This document shows, in pieces, positions 1-9,458 of a stretch of DNA of 64,000 bases. Each line of letters begins with the position of its first letter. The first letter of the stretch is position 1. The DNA is from Paraburkholderia xenovorans LB400 (GTDB taxonomy: Bacteria > Pseudomonadota > Gammaproteobacteria > Burkholderiales > Burkholderiaceae), in the NCBI RefSeq assembly GCF_000013645.1, contig NC_007953.1:1-64000 (forward strand), given 5' to 3'. A model generated the notes under the pieces. The model worked only from the letters and a program-made list of their open reading frames with translations, made no database searches and was not told where the DNA came from. A program made the position numbers and the translations under genes.

Positions 1-422
1 ACTGGCGTTCGCCTTTCACACCACGCTATTGCAGCGGTTGATAGCTTTTTCACGGGCTAGCGGCATGCTTTGCATCGTTAAACCCCCTTTACTGATTGTC
101 CGTCCGCCCGCTATCGACCCCTTTCCGGTTACGTGTGCTCTCCCGCATTGAACCACAGGTTGAGGACGTACATCGCCCATCCTGGGGAACGCGTCCGGCA
201 GTACCGCTGACGATGCCGAAGCGGCGACGAATACCGTTCATGGCATGTCTGCCATCTGCACGCCACCGGCTTGTCACGCAGCAAGGACTATAAAGTACCT
301 GACACAAGGTCCTTGTCGTGCCCGGTCGCAGGACCGTTTTTTGCGGCTCCTTTTCACATTGCCGGCGGCGTCGCGTGCTGTTCCCACCGAAGCATCAGCA
401 CCGGGCCCATAGTTCGAACGAA
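1..422. other. Left-edge stretch without a recognisable gene
   Basis: No recognisable protein, tRNA or repeat was found here on either strand. Short open frames on both strands are rich in Arg and Cys and look like chance frames in GC-rich DNA. The 3' part probably holds the promoter and leader of the hydroxylase gene that follows. Confidence 0.4.
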
Positions 423-1370
423 GTGGAGTTGCTCGTGTTGTCTGCGTTGTTTGCATGCTCAGGAACCGGTGCGTTGATGTCGTGCATCGCCGGTCTGTTT
501 GGATCGGCGGCGCAGCGATCGGCCGGCTCGGCGTGGCTGCTGTTCGCCGGATGCGGCGTGCTGCAGGTCGCCCTCAGCTATCTGTTCTGTACCCCGCTCG
601 AACGGTTCTGGCCACTGTTGCGCTGGCCGGTCCGGCAACCGATGGCGACCGACATCGTCTACACGTTCATCGTCCGGATCGTACTTTTTCCGCTCGCCGC
701 TTACTTCGAGTACGGACTCGTGAAAGCGCTGGTCGAGCGCTGGCTGCTCGCGCATCAGTGGCCGGTGCCGTCTTTGCTCACACGCATCGCGGACGTCGCG
801 GGGACGCCGCTCGCCGGCTTCCTGATCGGGTTCGTGATACTCGACTGTGCCGATTACTGGCGGCACCGGATCTCGCATCGTCTGGGCTGGTGGTATGGGC
901 TGCATACGCTACATCATGCCGAGCTGCAGATGACGTTCTGGTCTGACGACCGCTCGCACCTGCTCGAGGACATCATCACGTACGTGTGGCTTTTCGTCGT
1001 CGCGATCGCGATCGGGATGCCGGCGCTGCAGTTTCCGTTCGTGATTCTCGGGTTTCGTTTCGTTGGCAGCTTTGCGCACGCGAATACGCGCGCCCGCTAC
1101 GGATGGCTAGGCGAGAGACTGCTGATCTCGCCGCAATTCCACCGCGCGCATCACTGCCCTGAGATTGCGAGGCGCAAGAGCTGTAATTTCGGCACCGTGT
1201 TGCCGTGGTGGGACATGCTGTTCGGCACCGCGAATTTTACCCACGACGCGCGCGAGACCGGAGACCCGACCGCAGATCAGATCATCGCAACGGGCAACTG
1301 GTGGCAGCAGCATGTGGGCGGCGTGCGCCGGATGATCCAGCTCGCGCGCAGGCGACGCCCGGCCCATTGA
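423..1370 (+). CDS. Sterol desaturase / fatty acid hydroxylase family membrane protein
   Basis: Integral membrane protein of the fatty acid hydroxylase superfamily, which uses a non-heme di-iron centre to hydroxylate or desaturate lipids. The expected His clusters are visible in order: HRISH, HTLHH and, nearer the C-terminus, HRAHH. Several hydrophobic segments surround them. Start is uncertain: GTG at 423 keeps an N-terminal hydrophobic stretch (315 aa), while ATG at 477 gives 297 aa and neither has a strong ribosome binding site. The lipid substrate cannot be told from sequence. The next gene lies 95 bp downstream on the same strand and may be co-transcribed. Confidence 0.8.
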   Translation: MELLVLSALFACSGTGALMSCIAGLFGSAAQRSAGSAWLLFAGCGVLQVALSYLFCTPLERFWPLLRWPVRQPMATDIVYTFIVRIVLFPLAAYFEYGLVKALVERWLLAHQWPVPSLLTRIADVAGTPLAGFLIGFVILDCADYWRHRISHRLGWWYGLHTLHHAELQMTFWSDDRSHLLEDIITYVWLFVVAIAIGMPALQFPFVILGFRFVGSFAHANTRARYGWLGERLLISPQFHRAHHCPEIARRKSCNFGTVLPWWDMLFGTANFTHDARETGDPTADQIIATGNWWQQHVGGVRRMIQLARRRRPAH

Positions 1371-1465
1371 GCGGGAGACCCCGCGGTGCGATGGGTCCGG
1401 CGGTCACCGACGACGCACGCAACGCGAGCGTGCACTCTTGCGACAACCCTGATTTCGTCCGGAGC

Positions 1466-2221
1466 ATGCCAATGGCGATTTCCCCCGAAGCCGAGAAGTC
1501 GAAAGTGATATCCACCCCCTGGACCGCCCGGATCCTGAACGTCGAAGCGTCGAATTCCGCCGATCTGCCCGCGGGCTGGCGCGATGCGTATCGCAGCTAC
1601 CGCGAAACGCTCGACCGGCCGGATTATCCGTGCTTCTTCGGCCAGGCGGCCGAGCGCCGTGGCGAGATGTTCTACGCATTCGACGGCGAGCGTCCCGACG
1701 TTGCACGTATGACAATGCGGCGCTTCGTCGAGCTCGGGCGCGATGCGGCGCTCGCGCGCCATAGTCTCGCCATGTTCTGCACGCCGGACCCTGCGCTCGT
1801 GTCGCACGCCGAATTCTTGCGGCGCTTCTGGTACATACTGCGGCAACTGCACGAGGCCGACGACATGCCGATGCGGCCCGCCGATCCGGACGACCCGTTG
1901 TGGGAGTTCTCGTTCGGCGGTCGCAAGATGTTCGTGGTCGGCACCGGTCCGACCTATCGCCGGCGGCGCAGCCGTGTGGTCGGCAACGGGATCGTGTTGC
2001 TGTTCCAGCCGCGCGAGCTGTTCACCGACCCGACGACCGGCAAGCCAATCAGCGCCGAAGTGCGCCGCCAGATACATGCCAGGATGCTGGCGTACGACGC
2101 GATGCCGGTGCATCCGGACATTGGCTTTTACGGCGATCCGCGCAATCGGGAATGGAAGCAGTATTGTTTGCCCGACGACAATACGCCGGTTACCGGGCGT
2201 TGCCCGTTCGCCAGCCGCTGA
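1466..2221 (+). CDS. YqcI/YcgG family protein
   Basis: About 251 aa, resembling the YqcI/YcgG family (named after Bacillus subtilis proteins), whose biochemical role is unknown. Recognised by the overall pattern: an early YPCFFGQ segment, a central FWYILRQL helix, WEFSFGG, and a C-terminal YGDPRNREWKQYCLPDDN followed by CPF. A soluble cytoplasmic protein is expected because no signal peptide or membrane segment is seen. ATG at 1466 is preceded by CGGAG at good spacing; ATG at 1472 is an alternative. The frame is open further upstream, but those residues do not look like the family. Confidence 0.7.
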   Translation: MPMAISPEAEKSKVISTPWTARILNVEASNSADLPAGWRDAYRSYRETLDRPDYPCFFGQAAERRGEMFYAFDGERPDVARMTMRRFVELGRDAALARHSLAMFCTPDPALVSHAEFLRRFWYILRQLHEADDMPMRPADPDDPLWEFSFGGRKMFVVGTGPTYRRRRSRVVGNGIVLLFQPRELFTDPTTGKPISAEVRRQIHARMLAYDAMPVHPDIGFYGDPRNREWKQYCLPDDNTPVTGRCPFASR

Positions 2222-2707
2222 TTGCGTGCCGCAAGATTGCCTTTTCCTGGCAAAACGGACGTTCGAATGTTCGCGGGAGGGGGAAGGCAAAGGCAGCTTT
2301 TGCACCGATAGCCGCCGGGGTAGCTTTTGGCAGCCATGGAATCGGGATCAGCCAGAAATTTCTGGCCTGTTTTCCGTACGAAAAGCATCCAGGTCCGAGA
2401 TGGCCGCTACCTGATCGAAATAGCCGGATTTCGTCCACCGTGCCGACCTGAAGACGAATGCCATGCCCGCCCGGATGTGCTTGCCAGGCTCCCTGTTCCC
2501 GCCTGCTCGCAGGCGGAACGGTGGGTCGTATCGGTGGGCCAATGAATATGGAAATTGCCACGACATCCGATTTTCTTATGCGCCGGATTTATTTTTCTGC
2601 CTCGACTTGATACGACCATCGCTTCGAAAATTCAACCCGGACGATATGTCGGCCGATCACACCAGGCAAGCCAACGGTCGGCCACGGAACTTACCGGGGA
2701 TTCAGGC
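2222..2707. other. Intergenic region with one hairpin
   Basis: No coding signal recognised over 486 bp. A GC-rich hairpin lies at 2495-2519 (arms GTTCCCGCCTG and CAGGCGGAAC, loop CTCG, one bulge). It is not followed by a T-run, so it is at best a weak terminator or a leader structure for the downstream 5-oxoprolinase gene. The last 60 bp before the gene are slightly more AT-rich and could hold its promoter. Confidence 0.4.
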
Positions 2708-5700
2708 ATGGAAGCGAGACAGAACACAAACCACCGCGAGCAGGTCACTAGCGATAAACGCTGGCAATTCTGGGTGGATCGCGGCGGCACATTTACAGAC
2801 ATAGTCGCGCGCAAGCCGGACGGCCAGCTCGTCACACATAAACTGCTGTCGGAGAACCCGGGGCGCTATAAGGACGCCGTTGTGCAGGGTATCCGCGATC
2901 TGCTCGGCCTCGGCGACGATGAAGCGCTGCCCCAGGAGCGCATTGAAGTCGTGAAAATGGGCACCACGGTTGCGACCAACGCGCTGCTCGAGCGCAAGGG
3001 CGCACGCACGCTGCTCGCCATTACACGTGGCTTTGCCGATCAGTTACGCATCGGCTATCAGGACCGCCCTGACATCTTCGCGCGCCACATCGAATTGCCG
3101 ACGCAGATGTACGAGCGCGTCGTAGAACTCGACGAACGCATCGATGCTCACGGCGACGTGCTAACGCCGCTCGACGAAGCGGCTGCGGGTGCCGCGCTGC
3201 AGGAGGCGTGCAAGGCGGGCGTCACGTCGATTGCAATCGTCCTGATGCACGGCTACCGTTACCCGCAGCATGAGTTACGCGTGGCTGAACTCGCACGCGA
3301 AGCGGGCTTCACGCAAATTTCGGTTAGCCATCAGGTCAGCCCGTTGATGAAGCTTGTCGGGCGCGGGGATACCACCGTGGTCGACGCCTACCTGTCGCCG
3401 GTGCTGCGGGACTATGTGGATCGTGTGTCGCAGCACACCGGTAACGTCCCGCTGATGTTCATGCAGTCGAGCGGCGGTCTGGCCGAGGCCGCGCGTTTTC
3501 GCGGCAAGGACGCGATCCTGTCCGGTCCGGCGGGAGGCATCGTCGGCGCAGTAAAGACCTGTGAGGCGGTCGGTGAACGCAAGGTGATCGGCTTCGACAT
3601 GGGCGGCACGTCAACCGATGTCGCGCATTACGACGGCGCGTATGAGCGCATCTTTGAAACGCAGGTGGCGGGCGTGCGCGTTCGCGCGCCGATGATGGAC
3701 ATCCACACGGTGGCGGCGGGCGGTGGCTCGATCTGCAGTTTCGAGAACGGCCGCTTCAAGGTAGGGCCCGAATCGGCTGGCGCGTATCCGGGACCGGCGT
3801 GCTATCGCAACGGCGGCCCCTTGACGGTAACCGACTGCAACGTGATGCTCGGTCGCGTGCAGGCGGAGCATTTCCCCTACGTGTTCGGTCCGAACGGCGA
3901 CCAGCCGCTCGATGCGGACGTGGTGTGCCGCAAGTTCACTGAACTCGCTCTGCAGGTGCGGCGTGAAACCGGCCGCGAGATGAGCGCGGAAGCGGTGGCA
4001 GAAGGCTTCTTGACAGTCGCCGTCGACAACATGGCGCAGGCGATCAAAACGATTTCTGTGGAGCGCGGCCACGACGTCTCGGGCTACGCGATCTGCGCAT
4101 TCGGCGGCGCGGGGGGGCAGCATGCGTGCGCAGTGGCGGAGGCACTCGGGATGCGGCGCATTCTGCTGCATCCGTTCGCCGGCGTGCTCTCCGCTTTCGG
4201 CATGGGCCTCGCGGATTTGCGCGTGCTGCGCGAGCGCGCAGTCGAAGCGCCGCTCGACGCCGTATCCGTTGCGTCACTCGCGCAACCTTACGATGCGCTC
4301 GAACAGGACGCGCTCGGCGAAATTCTCGCGCAGCGTATTCCGCGCGAACGGGCTCATGTGACACGCGCCGCCCGCCTGAAGTATCAGAACACCGATTCGA
4401 CGCTCGAGGTGCCGTTTGGCGATGCTTGCGTGATGCGCGACGCGTTCGAAACGCTGCATCGCAAGCGCTATGGCTTTGTGATGGCTAACAAGTCGCTGAT
4501 CGTCGAATCGATCGTGGTCGAAGCGGTGGGTCTGACCGAATCGCCGACATTGCAACGCGCGGCACCGCGCGTCGCGAATACGGCGCCGGCGGATGCGCAA
4601 GTGACGATGTTCGTCGGCGGTCGCGCAAAACGCGTGCCGCTGCAGGTTCGTCGGGAGCTGGCGATGGGCTCGCGGATCGACGGCCCGGCACTGATTACCG
4701 AGGAGATTTCGACCATCGTGCTGCAACCGGGCTGGTCCGCCACCGTGCTGGAAGACGGCACGCTGCGTCTGGACCGTCTCGCGGATACGGCCACGGACGC
4801 TGCCCAACGGGCCGCACAAGCGATCACGACAGCGCGTCATCCCGTGCATCTGGAGATCTTCAACAACGTCTTCATGTCGATCGCGCAACAGATGGGCGTG
4901 ACACTCGAAAAGACCTCGTACTCCGTCAACATGAAGGAGCGCCTCGACTTTTCATGCGCGATTTTCGATCCCGCGGGCGGCCTGATCGCGAATGCGCCGC
5001 ACATTCCCGTACACCTCGGCTCGATGAGCGACAGCGTGCTGAGCGTGATCCGCGAGCACGGCGCGACGATGCAGCGCGGCGATGTGTACATGCTGAACGT
5101 GCCGTACAACGGCGGTACGCATTTGCCCGACATCACCGTCGTCATGCCGGTTTATGGCGACGACGGCGCGCTGTTGTTCTACGTCGCGGCGCGCGGCCAT
5201 CATGGTGACGTCGGCGGTATCACACCCGGTTCCATGCCGCCGAACAGCACGAGTATCGAAGAAGAGGGGGTGCTGCTCGACAACGTCAAAATCGTCGAAG
5301 CCGGTACGTTTCTCGAGATGCCGGTACGGGCATTGTTTTCGGCCGGTGAATATCCGAGCCGCAACGTCGATCAGAACATTGCGGACCTGACCGCGCAGAT
5401 TGCAGCGTGCGAATGCGGCGCGACTGAATTGCTGCGTACGGTATCGCGCTATGGGGCCGATGTGGTGCTCGCTTACATGGGCCATGTGCAGGACAACGCA
5501 GAAGAAGCGGTGCGCGCCGCGATCGCCGCACTCGGCGACGGCGAGTTCGCTTACGAAATGGACGACGGCGCGGTGATTCGCGTCAAGGTATCGATCGATC
5601 ACGCGCGCCGTCAGGCCCGCGTGGACTTCACGGGCACGAGCGAACAGCGGGTGACCAACTTCAATGCGCCCCGCTCCGTCTGCAAGGCCGCAGTCCTGTA

Positions 5701-6364
5701 TGTGTTCCGCACGCTGCTCACCGACGGCATTCCGATGAACGAGGGTGTGTTGCGCCCCATCGACATCGTCATACCGCACGGCTCGATGCTGAACCCGGTT
5801 TATCCGGCAGCGGTCGTCGCGGGCAACGTCGAGGTATCGCAGTCGATCACCGACGCGCTATACGGCGCGCTGAAGGTGATGGCCGGTTCGCAGGGCACGA
5901 TGAACAACTTCACGTTTGGCGACGAAGCGCAGCAGTACTACGAGACCATCGCCGGCGGATCCGGTGCGGGGCGCACCCATCCGGGCACGTCGGCGGTGCA
6001 GACGCATATGACCAACTCGCGGATGACCGACCCTGAGGTGATCGAATGGCGTTTCCCGGTGATCGTCGAAGAGCACGCGATCCGCGCCGGGAGCGGTGGA
6101 TCGGGCCGTCAGCCGGGCGGCGACGGCGCGGTGCGGCGCATCCGCTTTCGCCAGACGATGACCGCGAACATTCTGGCGAATCGCCGTCGCGTGGCGCCTT
6201 TCGGTCTTGCCGGCGGCGAGAACGGTCAGGTTGGGCGCAACTGGATCGTACGGGCGAACGGCAACGTCGAACTGTTCGGCGCGACGCATACGACCACCGT
6301 TCAACCCGGCGACGTGTTCGTCATCGAAACCCCCGGTGGAGGCGGATACGGTCGCGTGGAGTAA
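2708..6364 (+). CDS. 5-oxoprolinase-type HyuA-HyuB fusion (hydantoinase/oxoprolinase)
   Basis: Large single-chain protein of 1218 aa, the size of ATP-dependent 5-oxoprolinases, which open 5-oxo-L-proline to L-glutamate. The N-terminal hydantoinase A half starts with WVDRGGTFTDIVARKPDG and carries a second actin-like phosphate motif GFDMGGTSTDVAHYDG. The hydantoinase B half begins near residue 715 (HLEIFNNVFMSIAQQMG) and ends with the typical GGGGYG tail. Start taken at ATG 2708, 18 residues before the conserved FWVDRGG block; the frame is open further upstream but unlike the family. The two downstream genes encode DUF969 and DUF979 membrane proteins, partners often found with 5-oxoproline genes, which favours oxoprolinase over hydantoinase activity. 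Confidence 0.88.
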   Translation: MEARQNTNHREQVTSDKRWQFWVDRGGTFTDIVARKPDGQLVTHKLLSENPGRYKDAVVQGIRDLLGLGDDEALPQERIEVVKMGTTVATNALLERKGARTLLAITRGFADQLRIGYQDRPDIFARHIELPTQMYERVVELDERIDAHGDVLTPLDEAAAGAALQEACKAGVTSIAIVLMHGYRYPQHELRVAELAREAGFTQISVSHQVSPLMKLVGRGDTTVVDAYLSPVLRDYVDRVSQHTGNVPLMFMQSSGGLAEAARFRGKDAILSGPAGGIVGAVKTCEAVGERKVIGFDMGGTSTDVAHYDGAYERIFETQVAGVRVRAPMMDIHTVAAGGGSICSFENGRFKVGPESAGAYPGPACYRNGGPLTVTDCNVMLGRVQAEHFPYVFGPNGDQPLDADVVCRKFTELALQVRRETGREMSAEAVAEGFLTVAVDNMAQAIKTISVERGHDVSGYAICAFGGAGGQHACAVAEALGMRRILLHPFAGVLSAFGMGLADLRVLRERAVEAPLDAVSVASLAQPYDALEQDALGEILAQRIPRERAHVTRAARLKYQNTDSTLEVPFGDACVMRDAFETLHRKRYGFVMANKSLIVESIVVEAVGLTESPTLQRAAPRVANTAPADAQVTMFVGGRAKRVPLQVRRELAMGSRIDGPALITEEISTIVLQPGWSATVLEDGTLRLDRLADTATDAAQRAAQAITTARHPVHLEIFNNVFMSIAQQMGVTLEKTSYSVNMKERLDFSCAIFDPAGGLIANAPHIPVHLGSMSDSVLSVIREHGATMQRGDVYMLNVPYNGGTHLPDITVVMPVYGDDGALLFYVAARGHHGDVGGITPGSMPPNSTSIEEEGVLLDNVKIVEAGTFLEMPVRALFSAGEYPSRNVDQNIADLTAQIAACECGATELLRTVSRYGADVVLAYMGHVQDNAEEAVRAAIAALGDGEFAYEMDDGAVIRVKVSIDHARRQARVDFTGTSEQRVTNFNAPRSVCKAAVLYVFRTLLTDGIPMNEGVLRPIDIVIPHGSMLNPVYPAAVVAGNVEVSQSITDALYGALKVMAGSQGTMNNFTFGDEAQQYYETIAGGSGAGRTHPGTSAVQTHMTNSRMTDPEVIEWRFPVIVEEHAIRAGSGGSGRQPGGDGAVRRIRFRQTMTANILANRRRVAPFGLAGGENGQVGRNWIVRANGNVELFGATHTTTVQPGDVFVIETPGGGGYGRVE

Positions 6365-6439
6365 AAGCCTCGACGCACCATGCTGGCCGTCCCGCCACCT
6401 GCAGCGGGACGTTTTTCACCGCTCTCTGGAGATCTGTCC

Positions 6440-7225
6440 ATGCAATCCGCAGTGAATCTATACCCGCTGTTCGGCGTCGTGGTGATTGTCGCCGGTTTTC
6501 TGCTGCGCTTTAATCCCATGCTGATCGTGACCGTCGCGGCTATCATTACCGGCCTCGCCGCGCACTTTCCGGTTGACCGGATCCTCATCGCCATCGGTAG
6601 CGGTTTCGTGAAGACACGCGTGATCCCGCTGATTATCCTGTTTCCGCTTGCCGTGATCGGGTTGCTTGAACGGCACGGGCTGCGTGAACGGGCCCAGACA
6701 TGGATCGGCGGCATCCGTGCCGCGACCCCGGGACGTCTGCTAATTGCGTATCTTTTCGTTCGCGAGATCACGGCGGCGCTCGGCTTGACCGGGCTCGGCG
6801 GTCATCCGCAGATGGTCCGGCCGCTCGTTGCGCCTATGGCCGAGGGTGCGGCGCTGGCACGCTTCGGAAAGTTACGCGACCCCGCTCGTTTCCGGCTGCG
6901 AGCGTTCGCTGCCGCCACGGATAACGTCGGCCTGTTTTTCGGCGAGGACATTTTCGTCGCATTCGGCGCTATCGTGCTGATGGTGACGTTCCTGAAGGAA
7001 ACAGGCATTGTCGTCGAGCCGATGCGCGTCGCGCTGTGGGGCATGCCGACCGCACTCGCCGCGTTCCTTGTGCACAGTTTCCGGCTGTACCGGCTCGACG
7101 GCTGGCTAGGTCGCCACGCGGCGGCAGATGAAGACGCGGCCAGCGCAAATGAGCCTTCGGTGGATGCGCCCGGCAACCCGCGCCGCGACGGCGTGGTCGG
7201 CGCGGGACAAGGAGAACAGGCATGA
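6440..7225 (+). CDS. DUF969 family membrane protein, probable 5-oxoproline uptake subunit
   Basis: Polytopic inner-membrane protein (261 aa) matching the DUF969 pattern, for example VNLYPLFGVVVIVAGFLLRFNPMLIV at the N-terminus and the FVREITAALGLTGLGGHPQMVRPL segment. DUF969 and DUF979 proteins occur as a pair beside 5-oxoprolinase or pyrrolidone carboxylate genes and are proposed to form a transporter; that role is inferred here from context. ATG at 6440 is preceded by CTGGAGA. The C-terminal 45 residues are hydrophilic. It overlaps the next gene by 4 bp, so translation is probably coupled. Confidence 0.82.
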   Translation: MQSAVNLYPLFGVVVIVAGFLLRFNPMLIVTVAAIITGLAAHFPVDRILIAIGSGFVKTRVIPLIILFPLAVIGLLERHGLRERAQTWIGGIRAATPGRLLIAYLFVREITAALGLTGLGGHPQMVRPLVAPMAEGAALARFGKLRDPARFRLRAFAAATDNVGLFFGEDIFVAFGAIVLMVTFLKETGIVVEPMRVALWGMPTALAAFLVHSFRLYRLDGWLGRHAAADEDAASANEPSVDAPGNPRRDGVVGAGQGEQA

Positions 7226-8178
7226 TTCTCTCGCTCAACGTGCTTTTCTGGCTGCTCGGTATTCTGCTGGTTGTGATCGGCGGCCTGATTGTCGGCGATC
7301 GCGCGCATCCGAAGCGTTTCTTCGCCGGCGGCTTCTGGATTGTCTACGGGCTGATCTTTCTCGTGGGTGACAGGCTGCCGGCCGATGTGGTTGGCGTGCT
7401 CGTCGTCGCAATGGCGCTGGTGGCCGGTTTTGGCGGCGTCGTCGGCGCCAGACCCAGGCTGCGCTCCGACGACGAACGTCGTGCGAGCGCGCAGCGTCTC
7501 GGTAACCAGCTGTTCCTGCCGGCCCTGACCATTCCGTTCGTCACGGTGATCGGCACGCTCCTCACGCCGCATCTGGTATTTGGCGGCATTGCGTTGATCG
7601 ATCCGAAGAACGCGACGCTGGTCTCCTTTGGCGTGGGCTGTGTTGTTGCATTGGTACTGGCTTGCCGGCTGACGCGCGACACGCTCGGCCAGGCGGTCAA
7701 GGAAGCGCGGCGCCTGGTCGATTCGTTGTCTTGGGCGGTCGTGCTGCCGCAAATGCTCGGCATGCTCGGGCTGGTGTTCGCCGATGCAGGTGTCGGCAAG
7801 GCGGTCGCGCATCTGACCACCTCCTATATCGATCTCGATTATCGCTTCGTCGCGGTGGTGGTTTACTGCGCCGGCATGGCACTTTTCACGATCATCATGG
7901 GTAACGGCTTTGCGGCCTTTCCGGTCATGACGGGCGGCGTCGGCGTGCCGGTGCTGATCGGCGTGTTTCATGGCAATCCGGCGCCGATGGTGGCAATCGG
8001 GATGTTTTCCGGCTACTGCGGCACCCTTCTCACGCCCATGGCCGCGAACTACAACATTGTGCCCGCGGCGCTGCTCGAACTGCCCGACAAGTATGGCGTG
8101 ATCCGCGCGCAGGTGCCTACCGCGCTTGTCCTGCTGGTCATCAACATTTTTTTGTTGAACACTCTGATGTACATATAG
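7222..8178 (+). CDS. DUF979 family membrane protein, probable 5-oxoproline uptake subunit
   Basis: Polytopic membrane protein of 318 aa with about eight or nine hydrophobic segments and the DUF979 pattern (VIGGLIVGDRAHPKRFFAGGFWIVYG at the start, GNGFAAFPVMTGGVGVPVL and SGYCGTLLTPMAANYN near the end). It starts inside the stop codon of the DUF969 gene (ATGA overlap) and is its expected partner. The hydrophobic C-terminus runs to the stop codon. Function as a transporter subunit is inferred from the pair and from the upstream 5-oxoprolinase gene. Confidence 0.83.
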   Translation: MILSLNVLFWLLGILLVVIGGLIVGDRAHPKRFFAGGFWIVYGLIFLVGDRLPADVVGVLVVAMALVAGFGGVVGARPRLRSDDERRASAQRLGNQLFLPALTIPFVTVIGTLLTPHLVFGGIALIDPKNATLVSFGVGCVVALVLACRLTRDTLGQAVKEARRLVDSLSWAVVLPQMLGMLGLVFADAGVGKAVAHLTTSYIDLDYRFVAVVVYCAGMALFTIIMGNGFAAFPVMTGGVGVPVLIGVFHGNPAPMVAIGMFSGYCGTLLTPMAANYNIVPAALLELPDKYGVIRAQVPTALVLLVINIFLLNTLMYI

Positions 8179-8273
8179 ATATAACGTGAGGCGCGACGGT
8201 GCAGCACGCGCAGGCCGGCTTGCGAGATGCAATGTCGGCCTTTTGGCCTTTTCGATTGACGACGGGGTGTAAT

Positions 8274-9206
8274 GTGAATCTGAAATTCCTTGAGACCTTC
8301 ATCTGGGTAGCGAAGCTGCGCAGTTTCAGCCTTGCAGCCGACAAGCTGCATTCGACCCAGGCGGCCATTTCGAGCCGCATTTCAGTGCTGGAGCAGGAAC
8401 TCGGCGCCAAGCTGTTCACGCGCGAGCCAAAGGGCGTCGCGCTTACGCGTGCAGGCGAGCGTGTGCTGCAGCATGCGGAACAGGTCAACGAATCCATGAC
8501 CCGGCTCTACGCATCGCTGCAGGACGAGAAATTCGCGTTTGGCACCATCCGTATCGGTGCCATGGACAGCGCGATTCACTCGTGGTTCGTCAATTTTGTG
8601 TCTGACGTGATGCACTATTACCCGAACCTCGACATCGAAGTGACGTCGGAAACGGCGCTGAATCTGAACGAGCAGCTCCGCCGCGGAATGCTCGACATGG
8701 TGATCCAGACAGACATGCTGCGCGACGAGACGATCCGCAGCATTGAGGTGCTCGAACTGTCTATGGGATGGGTAGCGGCGGCGAATTCTCCAATCGTTTC
8801 TCAGGAGGCGTACGACACGCCCACCGCTGCGTTGCGGGGCCTTGGCCGCGAACGCCTGATTACCTATTCACGCCATTCGCGTCCCCATCAGGACTTGCTG
8901 CGGTTGATGCAGTCGTACGGCATCGGCGAATCGCGCGTGAGCTGCGTGAACTCGGTGGCGGCGATGATCCAGTTGACGCAGGCGGGCTTCGGCGTTGCCG
9001 CGATGCCGCCCGCCCTGGTTCCCGAATTGCTGAACAGCGGCGTGCTACGTCAGCTCGAGGGACTCGAAGCGCCGCCGCCCTTGCCATTCGTCATTGCATG
9101 GCGTTCGGGCACAAACTGGACCGAACGGCTCGTCGAGGTGGCCGTCGAGACAGTGAGCAAATACGCCGCTCGACTGGGTCAAGACGCAGCCCGGCTGGTG
9201 GTCTGA
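8274..9206 (+). CDS. LysR family transcriptional regulator
   Basis: LysR-type regulator of 310 aa. The N-terminal winged helix-turn-helix is clear (LETFIWVAKLRSFSLAADKLHSTQAAISSRISVLEQELGAKLFTR), followed by the co-inducer domain. GTG at 8274 is chosen because NLKFLETF is the canonical LysR start and GACGGGG sits at normal spacing upstream; an upstream ATG would add 25 atypical residues. The gene follows the DUF979 gene by 95 bp on the same strand, so it may be the local regulator of the 5-oxoproline cassette, although it is not divergent from its presumed target. Confidence 0.88.
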   Translation: MNLKFLETFIWVAKLRSFSLAADKLHSTQAAISSRISVLEQELGAKLFTREPKGVALTRAGERVLQHAEQVNESMTRLYASLQDEKFAFGTIRIGAMDSAIHSWFVNFVSDVMHYYPNLDIEVTSETALNLNEQLRRGMLDMVIQTDMLRDETIRSIEVLELSMGWVAAANSPIVSQEAYDTPTAALRGLGRERLITYSRHSRPHQDLLRLMQSYGIGESRVSCVNSVAAMIQLTQAGFGVAAMPPALVPELLNSGVLRQLEGLEAPPPLPFVIAWRSGTNWTERLVEVAVETVSKYAARLGQDAARLVV

Positions 9207-9458
9207 GCCAGAACTGCGACGCCTTCAAGTCGTGCACCTCAGCGTATCAATTTTCGTTATACGGCCAATTTAATTTTCTTGTTCGACCTGCGAAACGCAG
9301 TGCATAAGAATCGCTCTTGCTCGGGGACATGACACACACGTCAGTGAGGCCATGGAGCACAGGGTGCGGTTCGGGTAGCGGGAGCCACCCACGCTGCAAA
9401 GAGGTAGCCGCGCGTTCGGTCTGTGATTGCGGCTCAGACAGTCCAATAAGGAATCCAT

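Noticed and set aside
2495..2519. Rho-independent terminator
   Set aside because: The hairpin is real but no T-run follows and it lies far from the preceding stop codon.
6380..6439. Longer start for the DUF969 protein
   Set aside because: ATG 6440 has the better ribosome site and directly precedes the conserved VNLYPL start.
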